A stretch of DNA of 64,000 bases, from NCBI GenBank assembly GCA_964658655.1, contig CAZZZL010000001.1, positions 62,001 to 126,000 on the forward strand, in the 5' to 3' direction. Under the pieces are notes generated by a model. That model was not told the origin of the DNA, searched no databases, and worked only from the letters and a program-made list of their open reading frames with translations. This DNA is from G963692885 sp964658655 (GTDB lineage: Bacteria > Acidobacteriota > Terriglobia > Terriglobales > Acidobacteriaceae). The translations under genes and the position numbers were made by a program. Position 1 is the first letter of the stretch; each line of letters starts with the position of its first letter. Of this stretch, positions 17,261 through 27,016 are shown piece after piece.

Positions 17261-20200
17261 AGGTCATTGAAAGCAGTCCCGCAACCGAGGACACGTTCTG
17301 GCTTCTGCGTTATCGCAGCCCGATCTTTTTCTTTCTCATCGTTCTTTCGCTGGCCGGCATCTATCTCGCACAGCGCGTTCCTATCTCCGTTTTTCCTGAC
17401 ACCAATTTCCCCCGCGTCGTCATCGGTGTCGATAACGGCGTAATGCCGGTCGAGCAAATGCAGGTGACGATTACCAAGCCCATTGAGGACGCAGTCAATG
17501 CGGTGCCGGGCCTGCTCACAGTCCGTTCCAACACCAGCCGAGGCTCCGCTGAAATCAGCCTCTTCTTTGATTGGAATCAGGACATGTTTCATACTCTGCA
17601 GCTGGTCGATGCAGCATTAAGCAAGGTCGCCCAGACGCTGCCCCCCACTGCACGGCTCACGACGAACCGGCTGACGTTCGCAACATTCCCTATACTCGGT
17701 TACAGCCTGAGTTCGGATCGCCTCTCGCAGACTCAACTATGGGAACTCGCGACCTATCAGCTGAAGCCGCCGCTCAACCGCGTCAATGGTGTCAGCACCG
17801 TCACCGTTCAGGGCGGCAGCGTGCCGGAGTTTCACATCGTTCCGAACCTCGCGCGGCTGCAGGCCTCAGGCGTTACTGTTCTGGATGTGGTGAACGCCGT
17901 GCAGGCGTCAAACATCATCGATTCGCCTGGACTCTACGAATCGAATCATCAGCTCATCCTCGGGCTCGTCGGCGCGCAGGTACATGATGCGCAACACCTT
18001 GGCCAGCTGGTCGTGAAAACCACTGCGTCCGGCGCCGCCGTCCACGTCGCAGATGTCGCTACCGTGGAACCCGGCATCATGCCGGTATATACAACTGTGA
18101 CGGCAAACGGAAAACCGTCTGTGCTGCTCAACATCGCCCGTCAGCCTTCCAGCAACACCGTCGCCGTGGCAGACGCCGTGGCCGCGCAGATCACTCAGCT
18201 GCGTAAAGCGCTGCCGGCTGGCGTTAAGCTCGAAACTTTTTACGATCAATCGACGCTTGTACGTGAGAGCATCAACAGTGTTCGCGATGCCATCCTCATT
18301 GGCCTGGTCCTCGCGTGCATCATCCTTTTCCTCTTCCTTGGCGACTTGACGTCTTCGCTCGTTGCAGGATTAGTCATTCCCGTTACTGTCGCCATCACTG
18401 TGCTCATTCTGTGGGCCATCGGCCAGAGCTTCAACCTCATGACACTCGGCGGATTAGCTGCAGCCATCGGACTCGTCATCGATGACGCCATCGTCGTCGT
18501 CGAAAATATCGTGCTCCACCGCGATGCAGGCGAGAGCCGCACACAGGCCGTACGTCTCGCACTGCGCGAAATCATCGTTCCGCTCATCGGCTCAACCATT
18601 ACGCCTGTCGTTGTCTTCCTCCCTCTCATCTCGGTCACAGGCGTCACAGGCAGCTTCTTCCGCGCCCTTGCTGTCACCATGACCGCCGCTCTGCTCACAT
18701 CTCTTGTTCTTGCGCTTTCATGGACGCCGGTGTTAAGCCTTGTCCTTCTGCGCAAACAGCGAGCAGAAAGGCAGCATGCTCACCAACAGGGCCGTTTCAT
18801 GCAGCGCGTGCTCAGCATGCATAGCGCAGCGCTGCAGTGGTCTCTCCGCAGACCGCTCATGCTGTTCACCATTTGCGGATTGCTCATCGTTGGCACATGG
18901 TTTGCCTACCAGGGCCTCGGCTCCGACCTCCTGCCATCCATGGATGAGGGTGCATTCATCCTCGACTACATCATGCCCGCCGGCAGTTCTCTCAACGAGA
19001 CGAATCGCGTTCTTACTCACGTTGAGAAGATCCTTCACAGTACTCCAGAAGTACAAACCACCTCCCGCCGCACCGGTTTACAAATGGGCCTCGCCGCTGT
19101 CACCGAGGCAAACACCGGCGACATGACCGTCCTGCTCCGTGCAAAACGCAACCGCTCCATCGATGACGTCATTGCAGATGTTCGCGCTGAAATCAAAAAG
19201 ACTGAGCCGGAATTGGATGTTGAATTCACCCAGGTTCTGCAGGACATGATCGGCGATCTTTCCAACGCTCCCGAACCGATCCAGATCAAGATCTTCGCCA
19301 GCGATCCCGCACTGCTGCAGCAACTGGGACCACGTGTGGCTGAAGCTATCGGCAGAATCAAAGGTGTCGTCGACATTCAAAACGGAATAGAAAACACCAT
19401 CAGCGGTCCGGCCACCAGTTTTGAAGTCGACCCTGTCATTGCGGCCCGACTGGGCTTTACACCGACAGAGGTAGCCGAAGACGCAACTTCGATTCTCGAC
19501 GGCATCACCACCGCGGATCCTCTCATCGCAAACGGCCGCCCCTACACCATACGACTACGATTGGGCGATGAAACACGCTCATCTCTCGAATCAATTCAGA
19601 ACACGGTCTTCAATAGCTCAACCGGCAGAACGGCATCCCTCGGCTCGCTCGCGAATGTCCAGCAGCTCCCCCCACAGAATGAGATTCGACGCGAGAATCT
19701 GCAACAGCTGATTGTAGTCACCGGCAGGCTTGAGGGCTCCGATCTCGGAACAGCTATGGCACAGGTGCAACGCTCCATTGCCGGAATGCATCTGCCACCG
19801 AGTGTTCGCGTGGAGTTCGGCGGGACCTATCAGGAACAACAGAAATCCTTTCACGATCTTCTGCAGGTGCTGATCATCTCACTCGCACTCGTCTTCGGCG
19901 TCCTGCTCATCGAATTCCGTAATTTCTCTGCCGCCATAGCGATCCTGATTTCTGCAGTACTTTCCATTGCAGGCGTCATCCTCGCATTGCTGATCACCGG
20001 AACAACATTCAATGTGGCGTCATTCATGGGCGTCATCATGGTGATCGGCATCGTTGCCAAAAACGGCATCCTGCTGCTGGACGCGGACGGCCGTTCCCAG
20101 GCCCAGGGCTTCAACCCGCGCGATGCCATGGTCCACGCTGCGCAAAGACGTCTGCGCCCCATCGTCATGACCGCAACAGCAGCCATCTGCGGAATGCTGC

Positions 20201-20355
20201 CGCTTGCCTTCGCGCTTGGCGCAGGCTCGCAAATGCTCCAACCGCTGGCCATCGCAGTCATCGGCGGCTTGCTGCTTTCAATGGTGCTCAGTCTCATCGT
20301 CACGCCGGTCGTTTATTACATGCTTACAGATAGAAAACAGCTACGTTCAGCGTAG
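17257..20355 (+). CDS. RND efflux transporter permease (AcrB/CusA superfamily)
   Basis: A 1032-residue inner-membrane proton antiporter. It has the internal duplication of RND pumps: helix 1 (IFFFLIVLSLAGIYLAQRVP), a large periplasmic loop, helices 2-6 with the proton-relay DD pair in AAIGLVIDDAIVVVEN, a second loop and helices 7-12 with GIVAKNGILLLDA. It starts at a GTG overlapping the adaptor stop, so the three pump subunits are probably translated in a coupled manner. I cannot decide between an organic-solute and a metal-efflux substrate; the classical CusA methionine cluster was not recognised. Downstream no hairpin terminator was obvious in the 80 bp before the convergent GH35 gene. Confidence 0.94.
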   Translation: MKVIESSPATEDTFWLLRYRSPIFFFLIVLSLAGIYLAQRVPISVFPDTNFPRVVIGVDNGVMPVEQMQVTITKPIEDAVNAVPGLLTVRSNTSRGSAEISLFFDWNQDMFHTLQLVDAALSKVAQTLPPTARLTTNRLTFATFPILGYSLSSDRLSQTQLWELATYQLKPPLNRVNGVSTVTVQGGSVPEFHIVPNLARLQASGVTVLDVVNAVQASNIIDSPGLYESNHQLILGLVGAQVHDAQHLGQLVVKTTASGAAVHVADVATVEPGIMPVYTTVTANGKPSVLLNIARQPSSNTVAVADAVAAQITQLRKALPAGVKLETFYDQSTLVRESINSVRDAILIGLVLACIILFLFLGDLTSSLVAGLVIPVTVAITVLILWAIGQSFNLMTLGGLAAAIGLVIDDAIVVVENIVLHRDAGESRTQAVRLALREIIVPLIGSTITPVVVFLPLISVTGVTGSFFRALAVTMTAALLTSLVLALSWTPVLSLVLLRKQRAERQHAHQQGRFMQRVLSMHSAALQWSLRRPLMLFTICGLLIVGTWFAYQGLGSDLLPSMDEGAFILDYIMPAGSSLNETNRVLTHVEKILHSTPEVQTTSRRTGLQMGLAAVTEANTGDMTVLLRAKRNRSIDDVIADVRAEIKKTEPELDVEFTQVLQDMIGDLSNAPEPIQIKIFASDPALLQQLGPRVAEAIGRIKGVVDIQNGIENTISGPATSFEVDPVIAARLGFTPTEVAEDATSILDGITTADPLIANGRPYTIRLRLGDETRSSLESIQNTVFNSSTGRTASLGSLANVQQLPPQNEIRRENLQQLIVVTGRLEGSDLGTAMAQVQRSIAGMHLPPSVRVEFGGTYQEQQKSFHDLLQVLIISLALVFGVLLIEFRNFSAAIAILISAVLSIAGVILALLITGTTFNVASFMGVIMVIGIVAKNGILLLDADGRSQAQGFNPRDAMVHAAQRRLRPIVMTATAAICGMLPLAFALGAGSQMLQPLAIAVIGGLLLSMVLSLIVTPVVYYMLTDRKQLRSA

Positions 20356-20435
20356 GTATTAAACCCGGGCGACTCTTCAGTGCTGCAGCAATCGAAACAA
20401 GTGCCACAGGAAAGACCCTTCCGTCCTAGCCGCGT

Positions 20436-22316
20436 CTAGTGCGCGCTATCAGCCTTCACCGGACCATCGAGCATCGGTTTCAACTTACCTTCGACGCTGC
20501 GTCCCGGCTCGCCTTTCAAGTCAAAGACAACAATCTCGTTCTCGCCCGCATGCAGCATTGGTGCCGGCAGGTAGAGCGTTTGCTGCGGGCCCACATCCCA
20601 GAAGCGCCCCAGAGCTGCTCCATTAACCCACACCATACCCTTGCCGAGCTTGCTCGTATCGAGGAAAGTATCGCCGGCCTTCTCGATGGTAAAACTCGCA
20701 CGGTAATAGCAGGGCCCCGCGCAGCGCCTGTCCGCATAAGTGAGCGTTGACGTCGCTGCCATCGGAATGGAATAAGTGTTCCAGCCCTTCACTGGCTTAC
20801 CCGCAAGTGTTGGAGTCTGCAGAAGTCCTGTCCGCTCACCGTTGATATTCTTTCCGTAATTCACGCGCCCGGTATTTTCGACCAGTATGTCGAGCTGCGC
20901 AGAAGGCTCGCCACCTACCGCATGCAACGTCATGCCAGTCTGGTTCAATCGTCGATCGATAGTGCCCTGCAGCTTTCCGTCCACATATACCTGCGCGTAA
21001 TCGTGCAGTCCTGGCAAAAGAAGTTCACCACTCGCTGTCGTTGTCAGTTGCGTGCGATACAGAATATATCCGTACGACTGGTCCAACTGCTCCATCGTCA
21101 GTGGTGCTGGAGCCGGATGCCCCTCCGGCAGATTTGCCCAGAACGAACTTGACTCTTTCAACAAAATAGGCGCTACTGCAATCGATTCAATCGGTGCAGG
21201 CGGCGGTGGGAGCTTTTTACCAGTAATCTGCGTGATGAGATCGCGAAACTGAAAATACTTCGGCCGCAGTTCGCCGCTCTCAGCAACAGGCACATCGTAG
21301 TCATAGCTCGTGACATCTGGCTCATAATTCTTGCCATTTGAATTCGCGCCATTCATCCAGCCAAAGCTCGTACCGCCGGCAAACATGTAAAGGTTGACCG
21401 AATAACCGCGGCTCAGCATCCACTTCAAATCGGCAAGCTGCTTCTCCGTGCTGCGCGTTTCATGCTTGCTTCCCCAGTGGTCAAACCAGCCATCCCAGTA
21501 CTCGCTGTTGAAGCGCGGCGTATGCGGGCGGAGTTTATCGAGGATCGCAAATGATTTTTGCGCATCCCCTTCTCCAAAGTTGATAGCCGCCGGAAGCTCC
21601 GGAAGAGATCCCTCCTGCAACTCTTCCGCACCATCCGCCGTATACAACATCGACTTCGTGAAACCGGCATCAACCAGCGCTTGATGCACTTGCGCCATAT
21701 ACGCATGGTCAGAGCCATAGGACCCATATTCGTTCTCAACCTGCACGGCAATGATAGGTCCGCCATTGCCTATCTGCAGCGACGCCGTTTGTTTTGCTAA
21801 TTCCTGTAGATACTTCTGCGCCGCCGCCATAAATCCTGGATAAGACGAACGCACCGCCATGTTGGGGTCCTTCAGCAGCCACGGCGGATAGCCGCCAAAC
21901 TCCCATTCTGCGCACACATACGGCCCCGGCCGCAACACCACGTAAAGTCCCTCCTGCTGCGCCTCGCGAATAAATTCGGCAATGTCATTCTGACCCGTAA
22001 AATCGAATACACCTGGCGCGGGCTCATGCTCATTCCAGAAAGCGTAAGTCTCCACCGTGTTTAGTCCCATTGCCTTCGCTTTGCGCAGCCGGTCCCGCCA
22101 GTAAGCACGCGGAATTCGCGGATAATGGATCGCTCCGGAAATAATCTGGAACGGTGCGCCGTCTAATGCAAAATGATCACCCTCCGCGGCGAAAGTATGA
22201 GGCTTCCCGTCGGGTCCTGAAGGAGCAGGCGTGTTCTGCGGGATGCCATGCGTAGCGGGCAAGAGAAATATGCCAAGAGCTGCAACCGAAAGCACTCGCA
22301 TAACAATTTGCTTCAT
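20436..22316 (-). CDS. Secreted GH35 beta-galactosidase
   Basis: About 626 residues from the ATG at 22316, which begins a good signal peptide (MKQIVMRVLSVAALGIFLLP). The frame extends to a GTG at 22379 that overlaps the stop of the fucosidase gene (GTGA), so that longer start is possible. GH35 hallmarks are GAIHYPRIPRAYWRDRL, the acid/base Glu in VQVENEYGSYG and the later nucleophile region HTPRFNSEYWDGWFDHWG. C-terminal beta-sandwich domains follow. The enzyme removes terminal beta-galactose from oligosaccharides or plant polysaccharides in the periplasm or outside. It is paired with an alpha-L-fucosidase, which suggests a substrate carrying both sugars, such as xyloglucan side chains (inference). 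Confidence 0.92.
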   Translation of the reverse strand: MKQIVMRVLSVAALGIFLLPATHGIPQNTPAPSGPDGKPHTFAAEGDHFALDGAPFQIISGAIHYPRIPRAYWRDRLRKAKAMGLNTVETYAFWNEHEPAPGVFDFTGQNDIAEFIREAQQEGLYVVLRPGPYVCAEWEFGGYPPWLLKDPNMAVRSSYPGFMAAAQKYLQELAKQTASLQIGNGGPIIAVQVENEYGSYGSDHAYMAQVHQALVDAGFTKSMLYTADGAEELQEGSLPELPAAINFGEGDAQKSFAILDKLRPHTPRFNSEYWDGWFDHWGSKHETRSTEKQLADLKWMLSRGYSVNLYMFAGGTSFGWMNGANSNGKNYEPDVTSYDYDVPVAESGELRPKYFQFRDLITQITGKKLPPPPAPIESIAVAPILLKESSSFWANLPEGHPAPAPLTMEQLDQSYGYILYRTQLTTTASGELLLPGLHDYAQVYVDGKLQGTIDRRLNQTGMTLHAVGGEPSAQLDILVENTGRVNYGKNINGERTGLLQTPTLAGKPVKGWNTYSIPMAATSTLTYADRRCAGPCYYRASFTIEKAGDTFLDTSKLGKGMVWVNGAALGRFWDVGPQQTLYLPAPMLHAGENEIVVFDLKGEPGRSVEGKLKPMLDGPVKADSAH

Positions 22317-22375
22317 AACTATCTCTATCCCCTCACACACTGACTGATGGCTTCGCTTGCCGAACATGCTTCCTG

Positions 22376-24058
22376 TCACCGGCGCTCCAGAAGAATCGAT
22401 CCTGCTTCGGCGCCAGCGATATTTCCAGTAACAACAATTGACTTATCCAGACCGGTAATATCCAGAACGACCGCGTCCCGCCGACTGCGGGATACCTTCA
22501 CCAGAGATGGATTCGACACGCCACCAAGCATCAACTTCACGTCGCTCACACGCGTGACCACTCCTTTTACCGGCTGGAAGCGTAGTGCGTACTGCGCTGC
22601 AACAGAAATACTCTTGGACAGATCAATCGAGAAGTGACTATTTGCCCACTTGCCGACCAGGTGAGCCGACCACAACTCCGAAGCAGCATTCCAATCCTGC
22701 GGCGGCGAAGTCTGTATATCGAAAGCTGCAAATCTTCGCAGAGCCGGTACCCCAACTGCATCTTCCACCACAAGCCGCAACGCCGATACAATCTCGGCCG
22801 GCACCGGCTGGATGCGCTTCTGACCAATCGCAGAACCAGTTGCAAGCTGCTTCCACTGGCCATTCACCTGGCCATCCAATCGATATCCGCGGACCCTCTC
22901 GCCAAGCGTTGTGTCTTCCTGCAGGATGACTGTATCGACACGCGTTTGCTTCGGCAGGGGCAGCACAAGTGTTCGCCCGTTGCCCTTCGTCTCCGCTATG
23001 GACTTACCAAAACGACGCCTGATCTCCGCACCGAATGCCTTGGCCACTTGGCAATCCGGATCCGACAACAGGCCGTCGCGATTTGCTGGAATATTCAGTA
23101 GCAGCTGCCCACCACGCCCCACCGACCGGTAGTAAATGGAAAGCAACTGTTCCAGCGTCAACACCTTATTTGCATTCTTCGTGCTCCAGAACCAGTCAGG
23201 TCGGCGAATCGACACATCCACCTCGTTCGGCAACCATGTATTTCCGTTTGCATTGCCATCAAGCGCAGTGGCCGTACCACTCCGCGCCTCCACTCCATCA
23301 ATTCCGTTCCAACACGGATACGGCGCAAAACCATCTTCGTTTCCTACCCAGCGAATCGTTGCCTGCGGTCCCTGGAACACCATTGCCCTCGGCTGATACT
23401 TCTTGAGCAGGTCACCCACCGGCGTCTTCGTCGAACCGTCGAACCATATTTCAACCAGCTCTCCGTATCGTGAGAAAACCTCCGTAAGCTGTTCCCGATA
23501 CATCTCGTCATAGCGCGCCTGCAGCTGCGGTGTTTTGCAGATTCCGCCGGTAGCTGCTCCGAAGTGGTCGTCACGCGGGCTGACATACACACCCAGCGGC
23601 ATCCCATGTTTACGGCATGATGCCGCAATTTCGGCGAGCACATCACCCTTGCCATTCTTCCATGGCGTGTTACGAATACCATATTCAGTCGTGTGCGTCT
23701 GCCACATGCAGAAGCCGCCCTGGTGCTTCGCAACAAACACGATATAGCGAGCCCCGGCGGACTGCGCCGTCGCAACCCATTGATCCGTGTCAAGCTTTGC
23801 CGGGTTGATTTTCGAGAGCGGTGTCGACAGGTCGTCCGACTCGAGATCCTGCCACGTATTCGGCGCAAAATGCACGAACATACCCATGCCCAGGTCCTGC
23901 CACGCCCGTTGTTCTGCTGTTGGCCGAGCCAGCGCATACGCATGAGTGCGGCCTGCGCTACCCGATGCACCGTTCAGTGCGGCAGCAAGCAGCCGGTCCG
24001 CTGTCGGTAGAGCGAGCGCAATACCGGAAAGTTGAAACACCATCTCGCGACGATTCAT
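22376..24058 (-). CDS. Secreted GH29 alpha-L-fucosidase with C-terminal discoidin-like domain
   Basis: A 560-residue protein with an export signal (MNRREMVFQLSG; the RR suggests possible Tat use). The GH29 barrel is seen from GMGMFVHFAPNTW through FVAKHQGGFCMW and GVYVSPRDDHF to YGELVEIWFDGS, where the Asp is the expected nucleophile. The C-terminal 130 residues look like an F5/8-type carbohydrate-binding module. GGAG lies 6 nt before the ATG. It is the promoter-proximal gene of a two-gene operon with the GH35 enzyme. Confidence 0.92.
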   Translation of the reverse strand: MNRREMVFQLSGIALALPTADRLLAAALNGASGSAGRTHAYALARPTAEQRAWQDLGMGMFVHFAPNTWQDLESDDLSTPLSKINPAKLDTDQWVATAQSAGARYIVFVAKHQGGFCMWQTHTTEYGIRNTPWKNGKGDVLAEIAASCRKHGMPLGVYVSPRDDHFGAATGGICKTPQLQARYDEMYREQLTEVFSRYGELVEIWFDGSTKTPVGDLLKKYQPRAMVFQGPQATIRWVGNEDGFAPYPCWNGIDGVEARSGTATALDGNANGNTWLPNEVDVSIRRPDWFWSTKNANKVLTLEQLLSIYYRSVGRGGQLLLNIPANRDGLLSDPDCQVAKAFGAEIRRRFGKSIAETKGNGRTLVLPLPKQTRVDTVILQEDTTLGERVRGYRLDGQVNGQWKQLATGSAIGQKRIQPVPAEIVSALRLVVEDAVGVPALRRFAAFDIQTSPPQDWNAASELWSAHLVGKWANSHFSIDLSKSISVAAQYALRFQPVKGVVTRVSDVKLMLGGVSNPSLVKVSRSRRDAVVLDITGLDKSIVVTGNIAGAEAGSILLERR

Positions 24059-24118
24059 AAGGGGCTCCGATCCAACAGGCTAGGCTAACAAAAAGTGCTG
24101 CGCCTTCAGCATGCATAG

Positions 24119-24154
24119 AGTTTAAACTTGAGCACTCGAAAGGCATGCGATGCC
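24119..24154. promoter_or_regulatory. Two inverted repeats between GH29 and the pyrimidine cluster
   Basis: A perfect 10-bp palindrome AGTTTAAACT (24119-24128) and a perfect repeat GGCAT-GCG-ATGCC (24142-24154) lie in the 237-bp divergent region. Either could be an operator for the GH operon or the pyrimidine operon. No regulator gene lies next to them. Confidence 0.3.
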
Positions 24155-24295
24155 CTGTCTGATTGCAGCCGCACCCTCTGGAAGGCATAGCAATGAACCG
24201 GTGACAAACGAAATGAACAACAGGCAAAGCGTCGCGATGAATCCAAGTCACTTCGAGCAGAGAACCAACCTTAAGCCGCTGGCAGCGGGCGTCTC

Positions 24296-25543
24296 ATGCC
24301 GCTAAACCCCGGGCGAGTGATCGCCAACTTGCGGGAACTGCAGGCACTCACCAGTAACGAAAATGGCGCGCAGAGAATCGCCTGGAGCCCGACCTGGCTC
24401 ATAGCCCGCGAATGGTTTCAGCACAAACTCGAAGGCCTGCCCGTCGAGCACCACTACGATGCTGCAGGAAATTCCTGGACTACGCTGCGTGGAACATCAG
24501 ACGTGTCATTGGTCCTCGGCAGCCACCTCGACTCGGTGCCGAATGGCGGTTGGCTCGACGGCAGTCTCGGCGTTCTCGCCGCTCTTGAGGTCCTGCAAAC
24601 CATCCATGAAGAAAGCCCCGGCGCCCCTCCCTGCACGATCCGCATGGTCGATTGGGCTGACGAAGAAGGAGCCCGTTTTGGTCGCAGTCTTTTCGGCTCA
24701 TCCGCTTTTGCGGGAACACATTCCATCGAAGCCGATCGCGACCGCACAGACCGAGACGGAATCACACTTGCCTCCGCCCTGCAAAACTGCGGAGTAGCCA
24801 TCGATCGCATCGGTGAAGCCGCTGTGGAGCGCAAGCACGCCGGCGCCTATCTCGAACTTCACATCGAGCAGGGGCCCGTACTTGAATCTATGAATCTTCC
24901 GGTCGGTGTTGTGCGGGGAACCAAGGGCGTCGAGCGTCACACGGTCACATTCTATGGGCAGGAGGCTCACTCCGGCTCCACGCCCATGCGCGTGCGCCGC
25001 GATGCCCTGGCCGCCGCCGCGAAGCTGGCACTTGAAATCCGTGCGATCGCAATAAAGCATCCCGACGCAGTAGCCACCATGGGCATAGTCAAAACATTTC
25101 CTGGCATCGTCACCGCTGTGGTGGGTCGCTGCGAAACTACACTCGACATGCGCGACCTCGATCCTGGCATCCTCGCTGAAATGCTTGCCGAGGCTCGTGA
25201 CGCAAGCGAACGATTTGCCGTTGAAGAAGGCTGCACCGTGCATTGGTCAAGGATATGGAGCATCGATCCCATACCCTTCCACCCGCAACTGATCACTCTC
25301 TGCGAGGAAGCAGTGGTCGAAGTCACCGGCCACTCGTACTCATTGCCCTCCGGGCCGCTGCATGATGCGGCAGAAGTTGCGCGTGCCGGCATTCCCACCG
25401 CGATGATGTTCGTGCAGTCGCTGGCTGGCTTGAGCCACAATGCGGCTGAAAATACCCACGTCACTCATCTTGAAGCAGGCATAAAATCGTTCTATGTCCT
25501 AGCAGACAAGACAATGAAGTGGCTGGCGCAGCAGGGCGGATAA
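24296..25543 (+). CDS. pydC: N-carbamoyl-beta-alanine / N-carbamoyl amino acid amidohydrolase (M20 family)
   Basis: A 415-residue zinc-dependent amidohydrolase of the beta-ureidopropionase/allantoate amidohydrolase group. Metal-site motifs are LGSHLDSVPNGGWLDG, DEEGARFGRSLFGS and ELHIEQGP, with the dimerisation domain at about 210-330 and a C-terminal HNAAENT motif. The family cleaves N-carbamoyl amino acids or allantoate; because the following genes encode the two preceding steps of reductive uracil/thymine degradation, hydrolysis of N-carbamoyl-beta-alanine to beta-alanine, CO2 and ammonia is the most likely reaction. It opens the operon. The symbol is by pathway role. Confidence 0.88.
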   Translation: MPLNPGRVIANLRELQALTSNENGAQRIAWSPTWLIAREWFQHKLEGLPVEHHYDAAGNSWTTLRGTSDVSLVLGSHLDSVPNGGWLDGSLGVLAALEVLQTIHEESPGAPPCTIRMVDWADEEGARFGRSLFGSSAFAGTHSIEADRDRTDRDGITLASALQNCGVAIDRIGEAAVERKHAGAYLELHIEQGPVLESMNLPVGVVRGTKGVERHTVTFYGQEAHSGSTPMRVRRDALAAAAKLALEIRAIAIKHPDAVATMGIVKTFPGIVTAVVGRCETTLDMRDLDPGILAEMLAEARDASERFAVEEGCTVHWSRIWSIDPIPFHPQLITLCEEAVVEVTGHSYSLPSGPLHDAAEVARAGIPTAMMFVQSLAGLSHNAAENTHVTHLEAGIKSFYVLADKTMKWLAQQGG

Positions 25544-25681
25544 GACACCTGCCATCTCATCCGTCAGCGCACGTGAAGAATTCGTTGTTTGCATTATGAG
25601 ATAGTGCATACTGGCAGTCCTGAAGATGATGCAAGTCGTCGCGCTTGCGGCCTGATGATCGAAATACGGAGCATCAAATCA

Positions 25682-27016
25682 ATGAGTGATCGTCCAGGAT
25701 TCGCCGAGAACTTCTCCGTCCATCCGGAGATAGCCGCGCGCTTCGACGACATTCATCCACCCCTCGATCTGCGGGCCGCCATTCCCGAAGCAAACCGCTG
25801 TCTCTTCTGCTTCGACGCGCCATGCACGACCGCCTGCCCGACACACATTGACGTGCCGCGCTTCATTCGAAAGATCACTACCGGCAACCTGACCGGCGCT
25901 GCCAACACCATTCTCGATGCAAATATTCTGGGCGGCAGCTGTGCACGCGCCTGTCCCGTTGATGTGCTCTGTGAAGGCGCATGCGTACTGCATCGTTTTA
26001 ACAAGCAGCCCATTCAGATCGGAAAGCTTCAGCGTTTTGCCATCGATGCATTTCACACGAGCCACTCCGCGCTTCCCTTTCAGGCCGGCGCCGACACGGG
26101 ACACTCCGTCGCATTAATCGGTGCAGGCCCAGCCTCTCTCGCGTGCGCCGCAGAGCTTCGCCGCCGCGGCGTAAACGCCACCATCTTCGACGCGCGCCCA
26201 TTGCCCGGCGGCCTGAATACTTATGGTGTCGCCGAATACAAATTACCTGTCGAAGAAAGTCTGCGAGAGATCGACATGCTTGCCCAACTCGGCGTCCATT
26301 TTCAATTCAACACCACGATCGATCACGCTCGCCTGCGCGAACTGGAGCTGACACACGACGCCATTTTTCTCGGAATTGGGCTAGGCTCCATTCGCTCGCT
26401 CGATCTTCAGGGCAGACATCTGCAAGGAATCACAAATGCCCTCGATTTCATCGCAGGTTACAAGTCCGGAAGCATCCTGAACGCTCCCTCGAAAGTCGTC
26501 GTCATCGGCGCAGGCAATACAGCGATCGACGCAGCCATCGCGGCCGTTCGTCTTGGCGCGACTGATGTACAGGTCGCTTACCGGCAGAGCGCCGCACAAA
26601 TGTCAGCCTTCCAGTTCGAGTACGAACACGCCTTGCAGGAAGGCGTGAGATTCCTGTGGCGCGTGCAGCCGACACGATTCTCAGGAGACACAACAGTTAA
26701 GACGATCGCCTTCAGTCGAACTCACACGGCGGAAGATGCCTCATCACTTCCGCTGCCCGCGTCTGAGTTTTCGGTGAGTGCCGACCTCGTCATTCTCGCC
26801 ATCGGCCAATCAACGCACGCGCACTTTCTGGCCGACACAATTGCGTTGGAACGAGGGCGCATCGTGATTGATCGCACCACCTGCCAGACAACTCACCCGA
26901 AATATTTCGCCGGCGGCGACTGCTCCAACGGCGGTCGTGAAGTAGTCGACGCGGTAGCCGACGGTAAGCGCGCAGCCATCGGCATAGCTTCATGGCTGGA
27001 GACACAGAATGTCTGA
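25682..27016 (+). CDS. preT: NAD(P)H-dependent dihydropyrimidine dehydrogenase, flavoprotein subunit PreT
   Basis: About 444 residues, GltD/PreT type. The N-terminal Fe-S domain has CLFCFDAPCTTACPTHID and SCARACPVDVLCEGACV cysteine clusters; two Rossmann folds follow, an FAD site (VALIGAGPASLACAAELRRR) and an NAD(P) site (VVVIGAGNTAIDAA). It passes electrons from NAD(P)H to PreA. I chose the ATG at 25682 (GGAG 10 nt upstream) because family members begin close to this point; in-frame starts at 25589 and 25655 are possible. The 3' end overlaps preA by 8 bp, consistent with a tight heteromeric complex. Confidence 0.92.
   Translation: MSDRPGFAENFSVHPEIAARFDDIHPPLDLRAAIPEANRCLFCFDAPCTTACPTHIDVPRFIRKITTGNLTGAANTILDANILGGSCARACPVDVLCEGACVLHRFNKQPIQIGKLQRFAIDAFHTSHSALPFQAGADTGHSVALIGAGPASLACAAELRRRGVNATIFDARPLPGGLNTYGVAEYKLPVEESLREIDMLAQLGVHFQFNTTIDHARLRELELTHDAIFLGIGLGSIRSLDLQGRHLQGITNALDFIAGYKSGSILNAPSKVVVIGAGNTAIDAAIAAVRLGATDVQVAYRQSAAQMSAFQFEYEHALQEGVRFLWRVQPTRFSGDTTVKTIAFSRTHTAEDASSLPLPASEFSVSADLVILAIGQSTHAHFLADTIALERGRIVIDRTTCQTTHPKYFAGGDCSNGGREVVDAVADGKRAAIGIASWLETQNV

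Noticed and set aside
24059..24295. tRNA or small RNA gene in the GH29-pyrimidine gap
   Set aside because: No cloverleaf arms or CCA-like end could be assembled; only short palindromes are present.
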